DNA from: Stenotrophomonas sp. SAU14A_NAIMI4_8
GTDB lineage: Bacteria > Pseudomonadota > Gammaproteobacteria > Xanthomonadales > Xanthomonadaceae
Length of the DNA stretch: 64,000 bases
NCBI RefSeq assembly: GCF_003086695.1
Contig: NZ_CP025999.1
Coordinates: forward strand, 3,184,199-3,248,198
Direction: 5' to 3'
Part shown: positions 9,803-17,434 of the stretch, in pieces
Position numbering within the stretch: position 1 is the stretch's first letter
Layout of the letters: each line of letters opens with the position of its first letter
Made by a program: the position numbers and the translations under genes
Notes under the pieces: generated by a model
What the model was told of the DNA's origin: nothing
Databases searched by the model: none
Seen by the model: the letters and a program-made list of their open reading frames with translations, nothing else

Positions 9803-9831
9803 AAAAAAGAAGTGCCGCATCGGTGCGGCAC
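9803..9831 (-). terminator. Terminator-like hairpin in the leader of the DUF819 gene
   Basis: Read leftwards it is GTGCCGCA, a four-base loop, TGCGGCAC and then TTCTTTTTT, a textbook intrinsic terminator. It lies 30 bases upstream of the start at 9773. The nearest upstream gene on this strand ends at 10512, after a long repeat array. It may end read-through from the sensor-kinase transcript or act as an attenuator; the sequence alone does not decide. Confidence 0.65.
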
Positions 9832-9911
9832 GGCCCGAGGTTAACATCCTCTTCACGCAGGGTCATGCTGCAGTGCCGGCCACCCTGCCCTTCCACAACG
9901 GAGCCTGTGCC

Positions 9912-10301
9912 ATGCAACTGGGTGCTTTTTCAGTCAGCCTGTCGGTGAAGGACCTGGCTGCCTCGCGGTCGTTCTACGAGGCACTGGGATTTTCGGTGAC
10001 CGGCGGCGATGCCAGCCAGAACTGGCTGGTGCTGCGCAACGACGGCATCGTGATCGGGCTGTTCCAGGGCATGTTCGAAGGCAACCTGCTGACCTTCAAC
10101 CCGGGTTGGGACCAGCACAAGCAGGAACTGGCCGACTTCCAGGACGTGCGCGAGCTGCAGGCGGCCATTGAAGGCAAAGGGATCGAACTGGCCGTGCGCA
10201 CCGACCCGGATGGACAGGGAACGGGCTATGTGCAGCTGGCCGACCCGGATGGCAACGTGATCCTGATCGACCAGCACGTGCCGCGGCCGAGAACGCGGTA
10301 A
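9912..10301 (+). CDS. VOC (glyoxalase/bleomycin-resistance) superfamily protein
   Basis: A 129-aa single VOC domain made of two beta-alpha-beta-beta-beta repeats. The first repeat is [29 protein letters not shown]. The second ends [18 protein letters not shown], the usual strand that carries the last metal ligand, although here the expected acidic or His ligand is not obvious. Members include glyoxalases, dioxygenases and antibiotic-binding proteins, so no reaction can be assigned. The start at 9912 fits the domain exactly. It is divergent from the DUF819 gene with 138 bases between the starts. Confidence 0.82.
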   Translation: MQLGAFSVSLSVKDLAASRSFYEALGFSVTGGDASQNWLVLRNDGIVIGLFQGMFEGNLLTFNPGWDQHKQELADFQDVRELQAAIEGKGIELAVRTDPDGQGTGYVQLADPDGNVILIDQHVPRPRTR

Positions 10302-10341
10302 TCCGCGCCGGTTGGCGGCGGCCGGGCGGCAATCCGCTTTG

Positions 10342-10500
10342 GTAGGCGTCGACCTTGGTCGACGCACAGCGTGCCAACCAAGGTTGGCACCTACCGGGGA
10401 CTGGCGTGCCAACCAAGGTTGGCACCTACCGGGGACTGGCGTGCCAACCAAGGTTGGCACCTACCAGGGACCGACGTGCCAACCGGGGTTGGCACCTGCC
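10342..10500. repeat. SMAG palindromes in a tandem array, 35-base period
   Basis: One GTAGGCGTCGACC-type palindrome (10342-10365) is followed by four tandem units beginning at 10371, 10406, 10441 and 10476. Each holds GTGCCAACCAAGGTTGGCAC and CTACC with a short GGGGACTGGC-like spacer; the fourth has mutated to AACCGGGGTT. The array occupies nearly all DNA between the VOC gene and the sensor-kinase stop codon. A tandem array with a fixed period is unusual for REP sequences, which are more often single or paired. Confidence 0.85.
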
Positions 10501-10511
10501 AGGCGTTCTGA

Positions 10512-11798
10512 TCAGGCCGGCCGCGATGCGGCGAAGTCGAGCGTGACCCGGGTGCCGCGTGGTTCACAGGGCTGGAACTGCAGCGTCCAGCCCAGGTGCT
10601 CGCAGAGACGGGCAATCAGTTCCAGGCCGATGCCACCGCGGTCGGCGCGCTCACCGCGGGCCAGGCGCGCATGGATCGCGGCGATTTCTTCCGGGCTCAT
10701 GCCGTGCCCCGGGTCCTGCAGGGTCAGCACGGCCTGCGCGTCCAGGCTCAGCGCGATGTGGCCGCGCCCGCTGTTCTCGATGGCGTTGCGCAGCAGGTTG
10801 CCGATGGCCGCCTGCACCACCGCCAGCGGCGCAACGATATCCACCGCCGCCGCCTGGATGCCGATGCTCAGGTTCTTGTCACCCAGCAGGTGGCGATGGT
10901 CGTCGACGATCTCCGGCAGCAACTGGTCCAGCGCGATGCGCTCGGCACGCGAGCTCAACCGCGCCGGGTCGCGCGCCAGCACCAGCAGCAGTTCGATCAG
11001 CTCTTCCACGCCCTGCGCGGTGCGCAGCACCCGCTGCATCTGCTGGCGCGCGCGCTCGGGCAGGCCGGGCTGCTCCAGTGCCAGTTCGGCCGCGCCGGTC
11101 ACGACCGCAATCGGCGTGCGCAGTTCATGGCTGGCCGTGCTGATGAACACCCGTTCGCGCTCGACGAACTGTTCATTGCGGTCCAGGTAATCGTTCAAGG
11201 CATCGGCGATGGTGTGCAGCTCGGAACTGCCACGCGGATCCACCTCGATGCGCTGGCCCTGCTCGCCAGGGCGCAGTGCGCCGATGTTGCGCGCCAGCAG
11301 GCTCAACGGCCGCACCATGCGCTCCATGCCGAAGGAGGCCATCATCACGGTGACGAAAATCATGATGATGCCGGCCAGCATCACCCAGCGCGTGGCGAAC
11401 TGTTCCAGGTCGTGGAAATCGGTGATGTCCAGCGCCAGCGCAACGCGGCCCAGCGCAGCGGTATCGCGCACCATCACCGCTGTTTCGCGGTCATCGATCA
11501 GCACGCCGTCGTGCAGGCCGGGATGCAGCGTGCGCACACTCTCAGGCAGACCGGGCTGGCCGAAGCGATACAGGCTGAGCGTGTCCGAATCCTGCCAGTG
11601 ATAGTCCGGCTCATGCCGGGTGTGTTCCAGGATGCTGTCCAGTTCGGAATTGAGCAGCGCACGCCAGGCGGCATGTTCGGCATGCTCGTGCACGTAGTTG
11701 CCGACGCTGAACACCGCCAGCGACAGCAGCGCCAGGTAGCCCAGCAGCCACCACACCACGCGCCGGTACAGCGGGCCGGGCTTACGCGCGCGGGGCAT
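10512..11798 (-). CDS. Two-component sensor histidine kinase
   Basis: Inner-membrane sensor kinase, 428 aa. Order: N-terminal membrane segment (about 14-33), periplasmic domain of about 100 residues (HEHAEHAAW to LEQFATRW), second membrane segment (about 137-157), linker/HAMP-like region, dimerisation box FISTASHELRTPIAVV with the phosphorylated His (about residue 220), N box NLLRNAIENS, G1 DPGHGMS and G2 RGGIGLEL. It overlaps the regulator gene by 17 bases, so the pair is co-translated. The signal is unknown. Its position next to lipid A-type modification genes suggests an envelope or cation/peptide signal, an inference only. Confidence 0.92.
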   Translation of the reverse strand: MPRARKPGPLYRRVVWWLLGYLALLSLAVFSVGNYVHEHAEHAAWRALLNSELDSILEHTRHEPDYHWQDSDTLSLYRFGQPGLPESVRTLHPGLHDGVLIDDRETAVMVRDTAALGRVALALDITDFHDLEQFATRWVMLAGIIMIFVTVMMASFGMERMVRPLSLLARNIGALRPGEQGQRIEVDPRGSSELHTIADALNDYLDRNEQFVERERVFISTASHELRTPIAVVTGAAELALEQPGLPERARQQMQRVLRTAQGVEELIELLLVLARDPARLSSRAERIALDQLLPEIVDDHRHLLGDKNLSIGIQAAAVDIVAPLAVVQAAIGNLLRNAIENSGRGHIALSLDAQAVLTLQDPGHGMSPEEIAAIHARLARGERADRGGIGLELIARLCEHLGWTLQFQPCEPRGTRVTLDFAASRPA

Positions 11799-12492
11799 TG
11801 CTGTCGTCCTCTGCCGCCGGGCTCGCAGCCAGGCGATAGCCCACCCGCGGCAGGGTGTGGATCAGCTTGTCGGCGAAGGGACCGTCCACGCTGCGGCGCA
11901 GCTCATACACGTGCGAGCGCAGCAGGTCCCCATCGGGCGGTTCATCGCCCCACAGGGCGAATTCCAGTTGCTGCCGGGTTACCGCACCGGGGCTGGCGCG
12001 CATCAGCACTTCCAGCAGCTTGCGGCACGCCGGATACAGGTGCAGTGCCTGTCCGCCACGCTGCGCTTCCAGGGTGGCCAGGTCCAGCACCAGATCGGCC
12101 ACCTGCAGGCGCTTGCGCGGATTGCGGCCCTGGGCCCGCAGCAGCAGCGCCTCCAGCCGCACCTCCAGTTCCGGCAGGGCGAAGGGCTTGGTCAGGTAGT
12201 CGTCGGCGCCAGCGCGGAAGCCGGCGATCTTGTCGGGCAGTTCATCACGGGCGGTCAGCATGATGACCGGCACTTCCGAACCGTGCTCGCTGCGCAGGCG
12301 GCGCAGCACTTCCGGACCCTCCATGCGCGGCAGCATCCAGTCCAGGATGACCGCATCGTAGGGATGGCTGCCGGCCAGGTGCAGCCCGGTGATGCCATCG
12401 GGGGCCACATCCAGCACGTGCCCGCGCGACTCGAAGTAGTCGAACAGATTGGCCACCAGCTGACGGTTGTCTTCGATCACCAACAGGCGCAT
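11782..12492 (-). CDS. OmpR-family response regulator
   Basis: DNA-binding response regulator, 236 aa. The receiver domain runs about 1-120 with acidic pocket E7/D8, phospho-acceptor D51 (VILDW), T/A switch (MLTARDE) and K (YLTKPFA). A winged-helix effector domain follows (LVLDLATLEAQRGGQALHLYPACRKLLEVLM, ending RSHVYELRRSVDGPFADKLIHTLPRVGYRL). The start at 12492 (MRLLVIEDN) has GGATCCG upstream. It lies 28 bases from the divergent start of the glycosyltransferase gene, so a site in this short gap would control both directions. Close relatives include PmrA/QseB-type regulators, but the exact orthologue is not resolved. Confidence 0.93.
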   Translation of the reverse strand: MRLLVIEDNRQLVANLFDYFESRGHVLDVAPDGITGLHLAGSHPYDAVILDWMLPRMEGPEVLRRLRSEHGSEVPVIMLTARDELPDKIAGFRAGADDYLTKPFALPELEVRLEALLLRAQGRNPRKRLQVADLVLDLATLEAQRGGQALHLYPACRKLLEVLMRASPGAVTRQQLEFALWGDEPPDGDLLRSHVYELRRSVDGPFADKLIHTLPRVGYRLAASPAAEDDSNAPRA

Positions 12493-12520
12493 GCGTAGCG
12501 GATCCACGGGAACTGGCCCC

Positions 12521-14326
12521 ATGGTAGCCGTGCCCGTGTCGGAAAGCGGTCGGGATGGCGCCCTTCCGACAGGTTTCCCACGCCGCCAAGCGCAGCCTGT
12601 GGCTTTTGCCCCGGAGCCTGCCGTGCCCGACGCCCTGCCCCGCCGTTGGCTGCACCCCCTGCTGTGGCTGCTGGTTGCCGTTGCCCTTGCGGCTGGTTTG
12701 GGGCTGCGCCAGCCGCAGCCGCCGGATGAACCGCGCTTCGTACTGGCGGCCCGCAGCATGGTCGAAAGCGGGCAGTGGCTGCTGCCCCATCGCGGGGTCG
12801 AACTGTATGCGGAAAAACCCCCGGTGTTCATGTGGTTGCAGGCGGCCGCGCACCAGCTGGTGGGAAGCTGGCAGTGGTCGTTCCTGCTGCCGTCGCTGCT
12901 GGCGGCGCTGCTGACGTTGTGGCTGGTGGCGGACCTGGCCCGGCGGTTGTGGTCGCCCCGGCATGCGCTGTACGCGGTGGCCGCGCTGTTCTGCACTCTG
13001 CAGTTCGGCCTGATGGCCAAGCGTGCGCAGATCGACATGGTACTGGTGGCCATGACCACGCTCGCCCTGTGGGGCCTGCTGCGCCATCTGTGCGAACGCC
13101 GCAACCTGCCTGCGTTGTGGCTGGCCGGTGCCGCCGCCGGCGTCGGCACGGTGACCAAGGGCGTGGGCTTCCTGCCGCTGCTGATCGTGCTCCCCTGGCT
13201 TGGCTGGCGGCTGCACCGGCGCCACTTGGGACGGGCCGTGGACGGCCCGCACCCGGCCACCCTGCTGTGGTTGCTGCCGGCCTTCCTGCTGGGCACGGCC
13301 GTCTGGCTGGCGCCGCTGGGCTGGGCCCTGCTGCATGAGCCCAGCACCGCATTGCAGTCGTATGCGCATGAGCTTCTCTTCAAACAGACCGGCACGCGAT
13401 ACGCCAACGCGTGGCACCACCGGCAACCGGTCTGGTACTACCTGCAGGTGATGGCCACGCTGTGGCTGCCCGGCAGCCTGCTGTTGCCCTGGCTGCTGCG
13501 GCCGTGGTGGCGACGCCTGCGCCGCGGCGACCTGCGCCATTGGCTGCTGTTGGGATGGGCGGTGCTGGTCCTGGTGTTCTTCAGCGCCAGCCCCGGCAAG
13601 CGTGAGGTCTATGTGCTTCCCATGCTGCCAGCGCTGGCGCTGGCGGTTGCGCCACTGCTGCCGGGCCTGCTGCGCCTGGTGTGGGTGCGGCGTTACCTGT
13701 TCGGCTACAGCGCCGCGCTGATGCTGTGCACCGGTACGCTGGGCGTGCTGCTGATGAGCGACAGCGCATGGGCGCAGGCACAACTGGCACGACGGGCGAT
13801 GCCCGAGACGTTGCTGCCGGTGCTGGGACAAGGGCTGTTGAGCTTCGCCATCGCCGTGGCAACGCTGGCCGTGTGGCTGCGGGTGCGCCGCGCAGGTCTG
13901 TTGGTGCTGCTCAGCCATGGCCTGCTGTGGCTGCTGTACGGCGGCCTGCTGATTCCGGCGCTGGATCCCTTCGCCTCGGCTTCGGCGGTGATGCAACGGG
14001 TTGGCCAGCGGATCGGGCCCGATGCCGAACTGGCGATGGTTGCCTGGCGGGAGCAGAACCTGTTGCAGGCCGATCGGCCGGTGCAGGAGTTCGGCTTCAA
14101 GCGCCCTTGGGACGAGCAGTGGCACTACGCGGGGCCGTGGCTGGCGCAAGCCCCGCACACACGCTGGGTACTGGTGCTGGACCAGGCCATGAGCCCCTGC
14201 GTGGACCGCGCGCAGGTGGTCGATATTGGCGTGGCCAACCGCAATCACTGGTTGCTGCTGCCAGGTACGGCCTGGAACGTGGATTGCCATGCGGCAACGG
14301 TCGGGATGTCGCAGGAGGAAGACTGA
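12521..14326 (+). CDS. ArnT-like glycosyltransferase (GT-C fold)
   Basis: Polytopic inner-membrane glycosyltransferase of about 601 aa. The N-terminal loop DEPRFVLAARSMVESGQWLLPHRGVELYAEKPPVFMWLQ is the ArnT/GT83-type motif in which the acidic residue (here in PPDEPRF) is catalytic. About 12 hydrophobic segments follow, then a soluble C-terminal part. ArnT moves aminoarabinose from undecaprenyl phosphate to lipid A; related enzymes move other sugars, so the donor is uncertain. The start is uncertain: ATG 12521 avoids overlap with the regulator gene, and GTG 12623 is possible. Neighbouring PAP2 and phosphoethanolamine transferase genes support a lipid A or envelope-modification role. Confidence 0.85.
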   Translation: MVAVPVSESGRDGALPTGFPRRQAQPVAFAPEPAVPDALPRRWLHPLLWLLVAVALAAGLGLRQPQPPDEPRFVLAARSMVESGQWLLPHRGVELYAEKPPVFMWLQAAAHQLVGSWQWSFLLPSLLAALLTLWLVADLARRLWSPRHALYAVAALFCTLQFGLMAKRAQIDMVLVAMTTLALWGLLRHLCERRNLPALWLAGAAAGVGTVTKGVGFLPLLIVLPWLGWRLHRRHLGRAVDGPHPATLLWLLPAFLLGTAVWLAPLGWALLHEPSTALQSYAHELLFKQTGTRYANAWHHRQPVWYYLQVMATLWLPGSLLLPWLLRPWWRRLRRGDLRHWLLLGWAVLVLVFFSASPGKREVYVLPMLPALALAVAPLLPGLLRLVWVRRYLFGYSAALMLCTGTLGVLLMSDSAWAQAQLARRAMPETLLPVLGQGLLSFAIAVATLAVWLRVRRAGLLVLLSHGLLWLLYGGLLIPALDPFASASAVMQRVGQRIGPDAELAMVAWREQNLLQADRPVQEFGFKRPWDEQWHYAGPWLAQAPHTRWVLVLDQAMSPCVDRAQVVDIGVANRNHWLLLPGTAWNVDCHAATVGMSQEED

Positions 14327-14404
14327 ACGGATCACGGCCGGCGCCGGCAGATTAACCGGTCGGCAACACCGGTCCGACCCTTCTCCGACACGTTGCTGAC
14401 CAGC

Positions 14405-15190
14405 ATGGCCGCGATTCCCGCCACGGCACCGGCCCGCATGCCCGCACATCCTCTTGCCCCCGCACTCGCGATTGCCCCATCACGGCTGGGCTCGCGCTTC
14501 GCGCTGACCCATCTGTGGCTGCCGTTGGCCATTGGCATTCCAGCGTTCGCCCTGCTGATGGGCTTCGGCGGGGACCAGTGGCTGGCCGATCACCTGTACC
14601 AACTGCAGGGCGGGCATTGGGCCCTGCAGGAAGCCTGGCTGACCCGCGTGGCGGTGCACCAGGGCGGCAAGTGGCTGAGCACCCTGGCCGCGCTGGTCGC
14701 CATCCTGCTGTGCTTCCACCACTGGCGCCGCGGGCGTGACCGCACGCTGCGCTGTGCGCTGTTGTACGTGGTGGCCGCCGTCGCACTGGGCACCGGGCTG
14801 GTATCGCTGCTGAAGGCGCTGGTGCCGATGGACTGCCCGTGGGACCTGCTGCGCTACGGCGGCCACGATGCCTTCGTGGGTCTGTTCAGTCACCGCCCGC
14901 AGGGCATGCCGGCGCGTGCCTGCTTCCCCGCCGGCCACGCCAGTGCCGGTTATGCATGGCTGTGCCTGTACTTCTTCGCCCTGCTCTGGCGCCCCAGCTG
15001 GCGCTGGGTGGGGCTGGGCATCGGCCTGGCCGCCGGGCTGATGTTCGGCATCAGCCAGCAGCTGCGCGGTGCGCACTTCCTCTCGCACGATGTCGCCACC
15101 GCGCTGCTGTGCTGGCTGCTCTCGCTCGGGCTTTTCCTGGGCGTGCAGCGCTGGCTGGCGCGCCCGCGCCGGCAGGAGGCACAGGCATGA
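14405..15190 (+). CDS. PAP2 superfamily lipid phosphatase
   Basis: Integral membrane phosphatase, 261 aa, about six membrane segments. The three PAP2 motifs are recognisable: K-centred LLKALVPMDCPWDLL, CFPAGHASAGY (motif 2, catalytic His; Ala replaces the usual Ser of PSGH) and GAHFLSHDVATAL (motif 3, nucleophilic His and Asp). Members remove phosphate from undecaprenyl pyrophosphate, phosphatidylglycerol phosphate or lipid A. The gene overlaps the next start (ATGA), the same pairing seen where a phosphatase and an EptA-type transferase work on lipid A. ATG 14405 is used; TTG 14393 and ATG 14438 are weaker options. Confidence 0.85.
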   Translation: MAAIPATAPARMPAHPLAPALAIAPSRLGSRFALTHLWLPLAIGIPAFALLMGFGGDQWLADHLYQLQGGHWALQEAWLTRVAVHQGGKWLSTLAALVAILLCFHHWRRGRDRTLRCALLYVVAAVALGTGLVSLLKALVPMDCPWDLLRYGGHDAFVGLFSHRPQGMPARACFPAGHASAGYAWLCLYFFALLWRPSWRWVGLGIGLAAGLMFGISQQLRGAHFLSHDVATALLCWLLSLGLFLGVQRWLARPRRQEAQA

Positions 15191-16836
15191 ACGCATCGGT
15201 TGAACGCTCGCCGCGCCTTCCCGCGCTGGCATCGCTGCTGCAGTGGCGGCCGCTGCTGTCCACCGAAGCGCTGATCGCGCTGGCCTGCCTGTTCTTCGCC
15301 GTCGCAGGCAACGGGCTGTTCTGGCACAGCGCGATGGCCAGCCACCCCGGCAGCCTGCGCTATGCACTTTCGCTGCTGCTGTTGCTCCTGGGCGCGCATG
15401 GCGTGCTGCTGGGGCTGCTTGTGTGGCGCTGGAACGCCAAGGTGATGGTCAGCCTGCTGTTGCTGGTCACCGCGCTCGCCGCGCACTACATGGGGCGCTA
15501 CCACATCTATCTGGATGCGGACATGCTGCGCAACGTACTGGCCACGGACCCGAAGGAAAGCCGTGAGCTGATGACCGCTTCGCTGCTGTGGCCGCTGCTG
15601 TGGCTGGCGGCGGTGCCGATGCTGCTGCTGTGGCGCGTGCAGCTGCGCAGCCGAAGCTGGACCCGCACGCTGCTGTGGCGCGCGGGCTTCCTGCTGCTGG
15701 CAGCGGCAACCGCGCTGGGCGGTGCATTGTTGTCGTTCCAGGATGTGTCGGCACTGATGCGCAACCAGCGCGAGGTGCGCTACCTGGCCACGCCGGCGAA
15801 CGTGATGTTGGGCCTGCCGCGCGCACTGCGCAGCGACAACCCGGTGCAGCGCGCGCCGAAGCTGCCGATCGGCACCGACGCCATGGCGACGCCACGCGCG
15901 CCGACCAGCAAGCCGCGGTTGCTGGTGATCGTGATGGGAGAAACGCTGCGTGCGCAGGACTGGGGCCTCAACGGCGGCCGCAACACCACGCCCGAGCTGG
16001 CCCAGGCGCCGGTGATCAATTTCCCCGACATGCACTCGTGCGGCACCAGCACCGAAGTCTCGCTGCCGTGCATGTACTCGCCCTGGGGCCGGCATGACTA
16101 CGACGAGAAGAAGATCCGCGCGCACCAGTCGCTGCTGCACGTACTGAACCGCGCCGGCATCACCCCGCTGTGGCGTGACAACCAATCGGGCTGCAAGGGC
16201 GTGTGCGAAGGTCTGCAGTTCCAGTCGCTGGCCGATGCGACCACGCCGGGACTGTGCGCGGATGGCCGCTGCATGGATGAAATCCTGCTGCAGGACCTGG
16301 CCACGCAGGTGCGCGCAAAGCCCGGCGACCGGGTGGTGGTGCTGCACCAGCTGGGCAACCATGGGCCAGCGTACTTCGAGCGCTACCCTGCCGCGTTCCG
16401 CCGCTTCACCCCGACCTGCGACACCCGCGACATCGGCCAGTGCAGCCGCGAACAGATCACCAACAGCTACGACAATGCAGTGCTCTACACCGATCATTTC
16501 CTGGCCCGGACGATCGGCACGCTGCAGGGGCTGGATGACTACGACACGGCGATGATCTACCTGTCCGACCATGGTGAATCACTGGGCGAAAAGGGCTTGT
16601 TCCTGCATGGCGTGCCCTACGCGATCGCGCCGGCCGAGCAGACCCGGGTGCCGATGACGATTTGGTTCTCGCCGGGCTTCGCCCGCAGCCGTGGATTGGA
16701 TCTGCAGTGCGTGCGCAAGCGCGCGGTGGCCTACACCGACCATGACAATCTGTTCCCCTCGGTGCTGGGGCTGATGCAGGTGAAGACCGCACTGTACGAA
16801 CGCGACCGCGACGTGTTCGCCAACTGCGCGCGGTAG
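15187..16836 (+). CDS. eptA: Phosphoethanolamine transferase (EptA/MCR-like)
   Basis: Adds phosphoethanolamine from phosphatidylethanolamine to lipid A on the periplasmic face of the inner membrane. 549 aa: five membrane segments in the first about 190 residues, then an alkaline-phosphatase-fold domain. Catalytic Thr is T253 (VIVMGETLRAQDWG); other zinc-site and disulfide features are HSCGTSTEVSLPCMYS, RDNQSGCKGVC, YLSDHGESLGE and LFLHGVPYAIAP. It overlaps the PAP2 gene by four bases. In many Gram-negatives, raised expression of this enzyme under a two-component system lowers polymyxin susceptibility. The symbol is by family; the orthologue class (eptA versus a Stenotrophomonas mcr-like subgroup) is not decided. 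Confidence 0.9.
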   Translation: MNASVERSPRLPALASLLQWRPLLSTEALIALACLFFAVAGNGLFWHSAMASHPGSLRYALSLLLLLLGAHGVLLGLLVWRWNAKVMVSLLLLVTALAAHYMGRYHIYLDADMLRNVLATDPKESRELMTASLLWPLLWLAAVPMLLLWRVQLRSRSWTRTLLWRAGFLLLAAATALGGALLSFQDVSALMRNQREVRYLATPANVMLGLPRALRSDNPVQRAPKLPIGTDAMATPRAPTSKPRLLVIVMGETLRAQDWGLNGGRNTTPELAQAPVINFPDMHSCGTSTEVSLPCMYSPWGRHDYDEKKIRAHQSLLHVLNRAGITPLWRDNQSGCKGVCEGLQFQSLADATTPGLCADGRCMDEILLQDLATQVRAKPGDRVVVLHQLGNHGPAYFERYPAAFRRFTPTCDTRDIGQCSREQITNSYDNAVLYTDHFLARTIGTLQGLDDYDTAMIYLSDHGESLGEKGLFLHGVPYAIAPAEQTRVPMTIWFSPGFARSRGLDLQCVRKRAVAYTDHDNLFPSVLGLMQVKTALYERDRDVFANCAR

Positions 16837-16842
16837 GGGTAT

Positions 16843-17040
16843 TTGTGGCAGGGCTTGCAGCCCTGCACCTGCCGAATCAACGTCAACGTCAACGTCAAAA
16901 GCGGGGTATCCGTGGGGTGGCGGGGCGGTGTCGGATTGCGGGGACGCCGCAAGTACGTCCGTGTAGGCTTGGCCGCGGCATCCATGCCGCGGACACCCCG
17001 CAATCCGACACCGCCCCACCTCTGACAGTTAGCCGGTGGT
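16843..17040 (-). repeat. Composite palindromic intergenic element, copy C
   Basis: Terminal hairpin GCAGGGCTTGCAGCCCTGC (about 16852-16870), then CAACGTCAACGTCAACGTC (about 16879-16897), AAAAGCGGGGTATCCGTGG, 22-base perfect arms at 16922-16943 and 16996-17017, the core between them (GTAGGCTTGGCCGCGGCATC), and flank CTCTGACAGTTAGCCGGTG. The arms are identical to those of copy B, 10 kb away, but the core differs at several positions. It follows the eptA stop by only a few bases. Confidence 0.75.
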
Positions 17041-17042
17041 CA

Positions 17043-17065
17043 GTAGATCCACGCCATGCGTGGAT
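17043..17065 (+). repeat. SMAG/REP palindrome
   Basis: GTAGATCCACGCCATGCGTG palindrome with the GTAG head on the plus strand, between composite element C and the GGGGTCAGA palindrome. Confidence 0.85.
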
Positions 17066-17092
17066 GAAATCTGTCGGATATCCAAATAAATC

Positions 17093-17132
17093 TGGGGTCA
17101 GAGCCCGTTGCGCAGCAACGGGATCCGACCCA
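17093..17132. repeat. GGGGTCAGAGCC long palindrome
   Basis: A 40-base hairpin beginning TGGGGTCAGAGCCCGTTGCG and closing CAACGGGATCCGACCCA. Same family as 6992-7031 and 39763-39801. No T tract follows. Confidence 0.7.
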
Positions 17133-17139
17133 GTCATTC

Positions 17140-17363
17140 CGACAGATCGCAGGAAACTGTCGAAGGTGGGGTGGGTCCGGTCGAGGGGGCGTGAGCGCCA
17201 TGGATGGCGCGACCGAGCCTACATGGATGTATTTACGGCGTCCCCCTCGACCGGACCCACCCCGCCACCCCACGGATACCCAGCTTTTGACGTTGCCGTT
17301 GCCTTTGCCGTTGCCGTTGCCGTTGCCGTTGCATTGAGCGGGTGCAGGGCGCAGCCCTGCCGG
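17140..17363 (+). repeat. Composite palindromic intergenic element, copy D
   Basis: Opposite in orientation to neighbouring copy C. Flank GACAGATCGCAGGAAACTGTCG, 22-base perfect arms at 17168-17189 and 17242-17263, core GCGACCGAGCCTACATGGAT between them, then CCACGGATACCCAGCTTTTG, about eight hexamers of the GTTGCC type (17290-17332), and a terminal GCAGGGCGCAGCCCTGC hairpin (about 17344-17361). The arm sequence differs from copies A and B/C but is self-complementary. The element ends about 70 bases before the M2 peptidase start. Confidence 0.75.
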
Positions 17364-17434
17364 ACATTTGCCACTTGCGGTGGCTGCGGCCGCCCACTAG
17401 CCTTCGGCCGTCGTTCACCACCCAAGGACTACCC

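Noticed and set aside
10371..10500. Possible CRISPR array
   Set aside because: The repeated unit is itself a GTAG-type palindrome, spacers are near-identical and only about 10-15 bases, and there are no cas genes. It is a REP tandem array.
14393..14404. TTG start for the PAP2 gene at 14393
   Set aside because: An ATG four codons later (14405) fits better, and no ribosome site favours the TTG.
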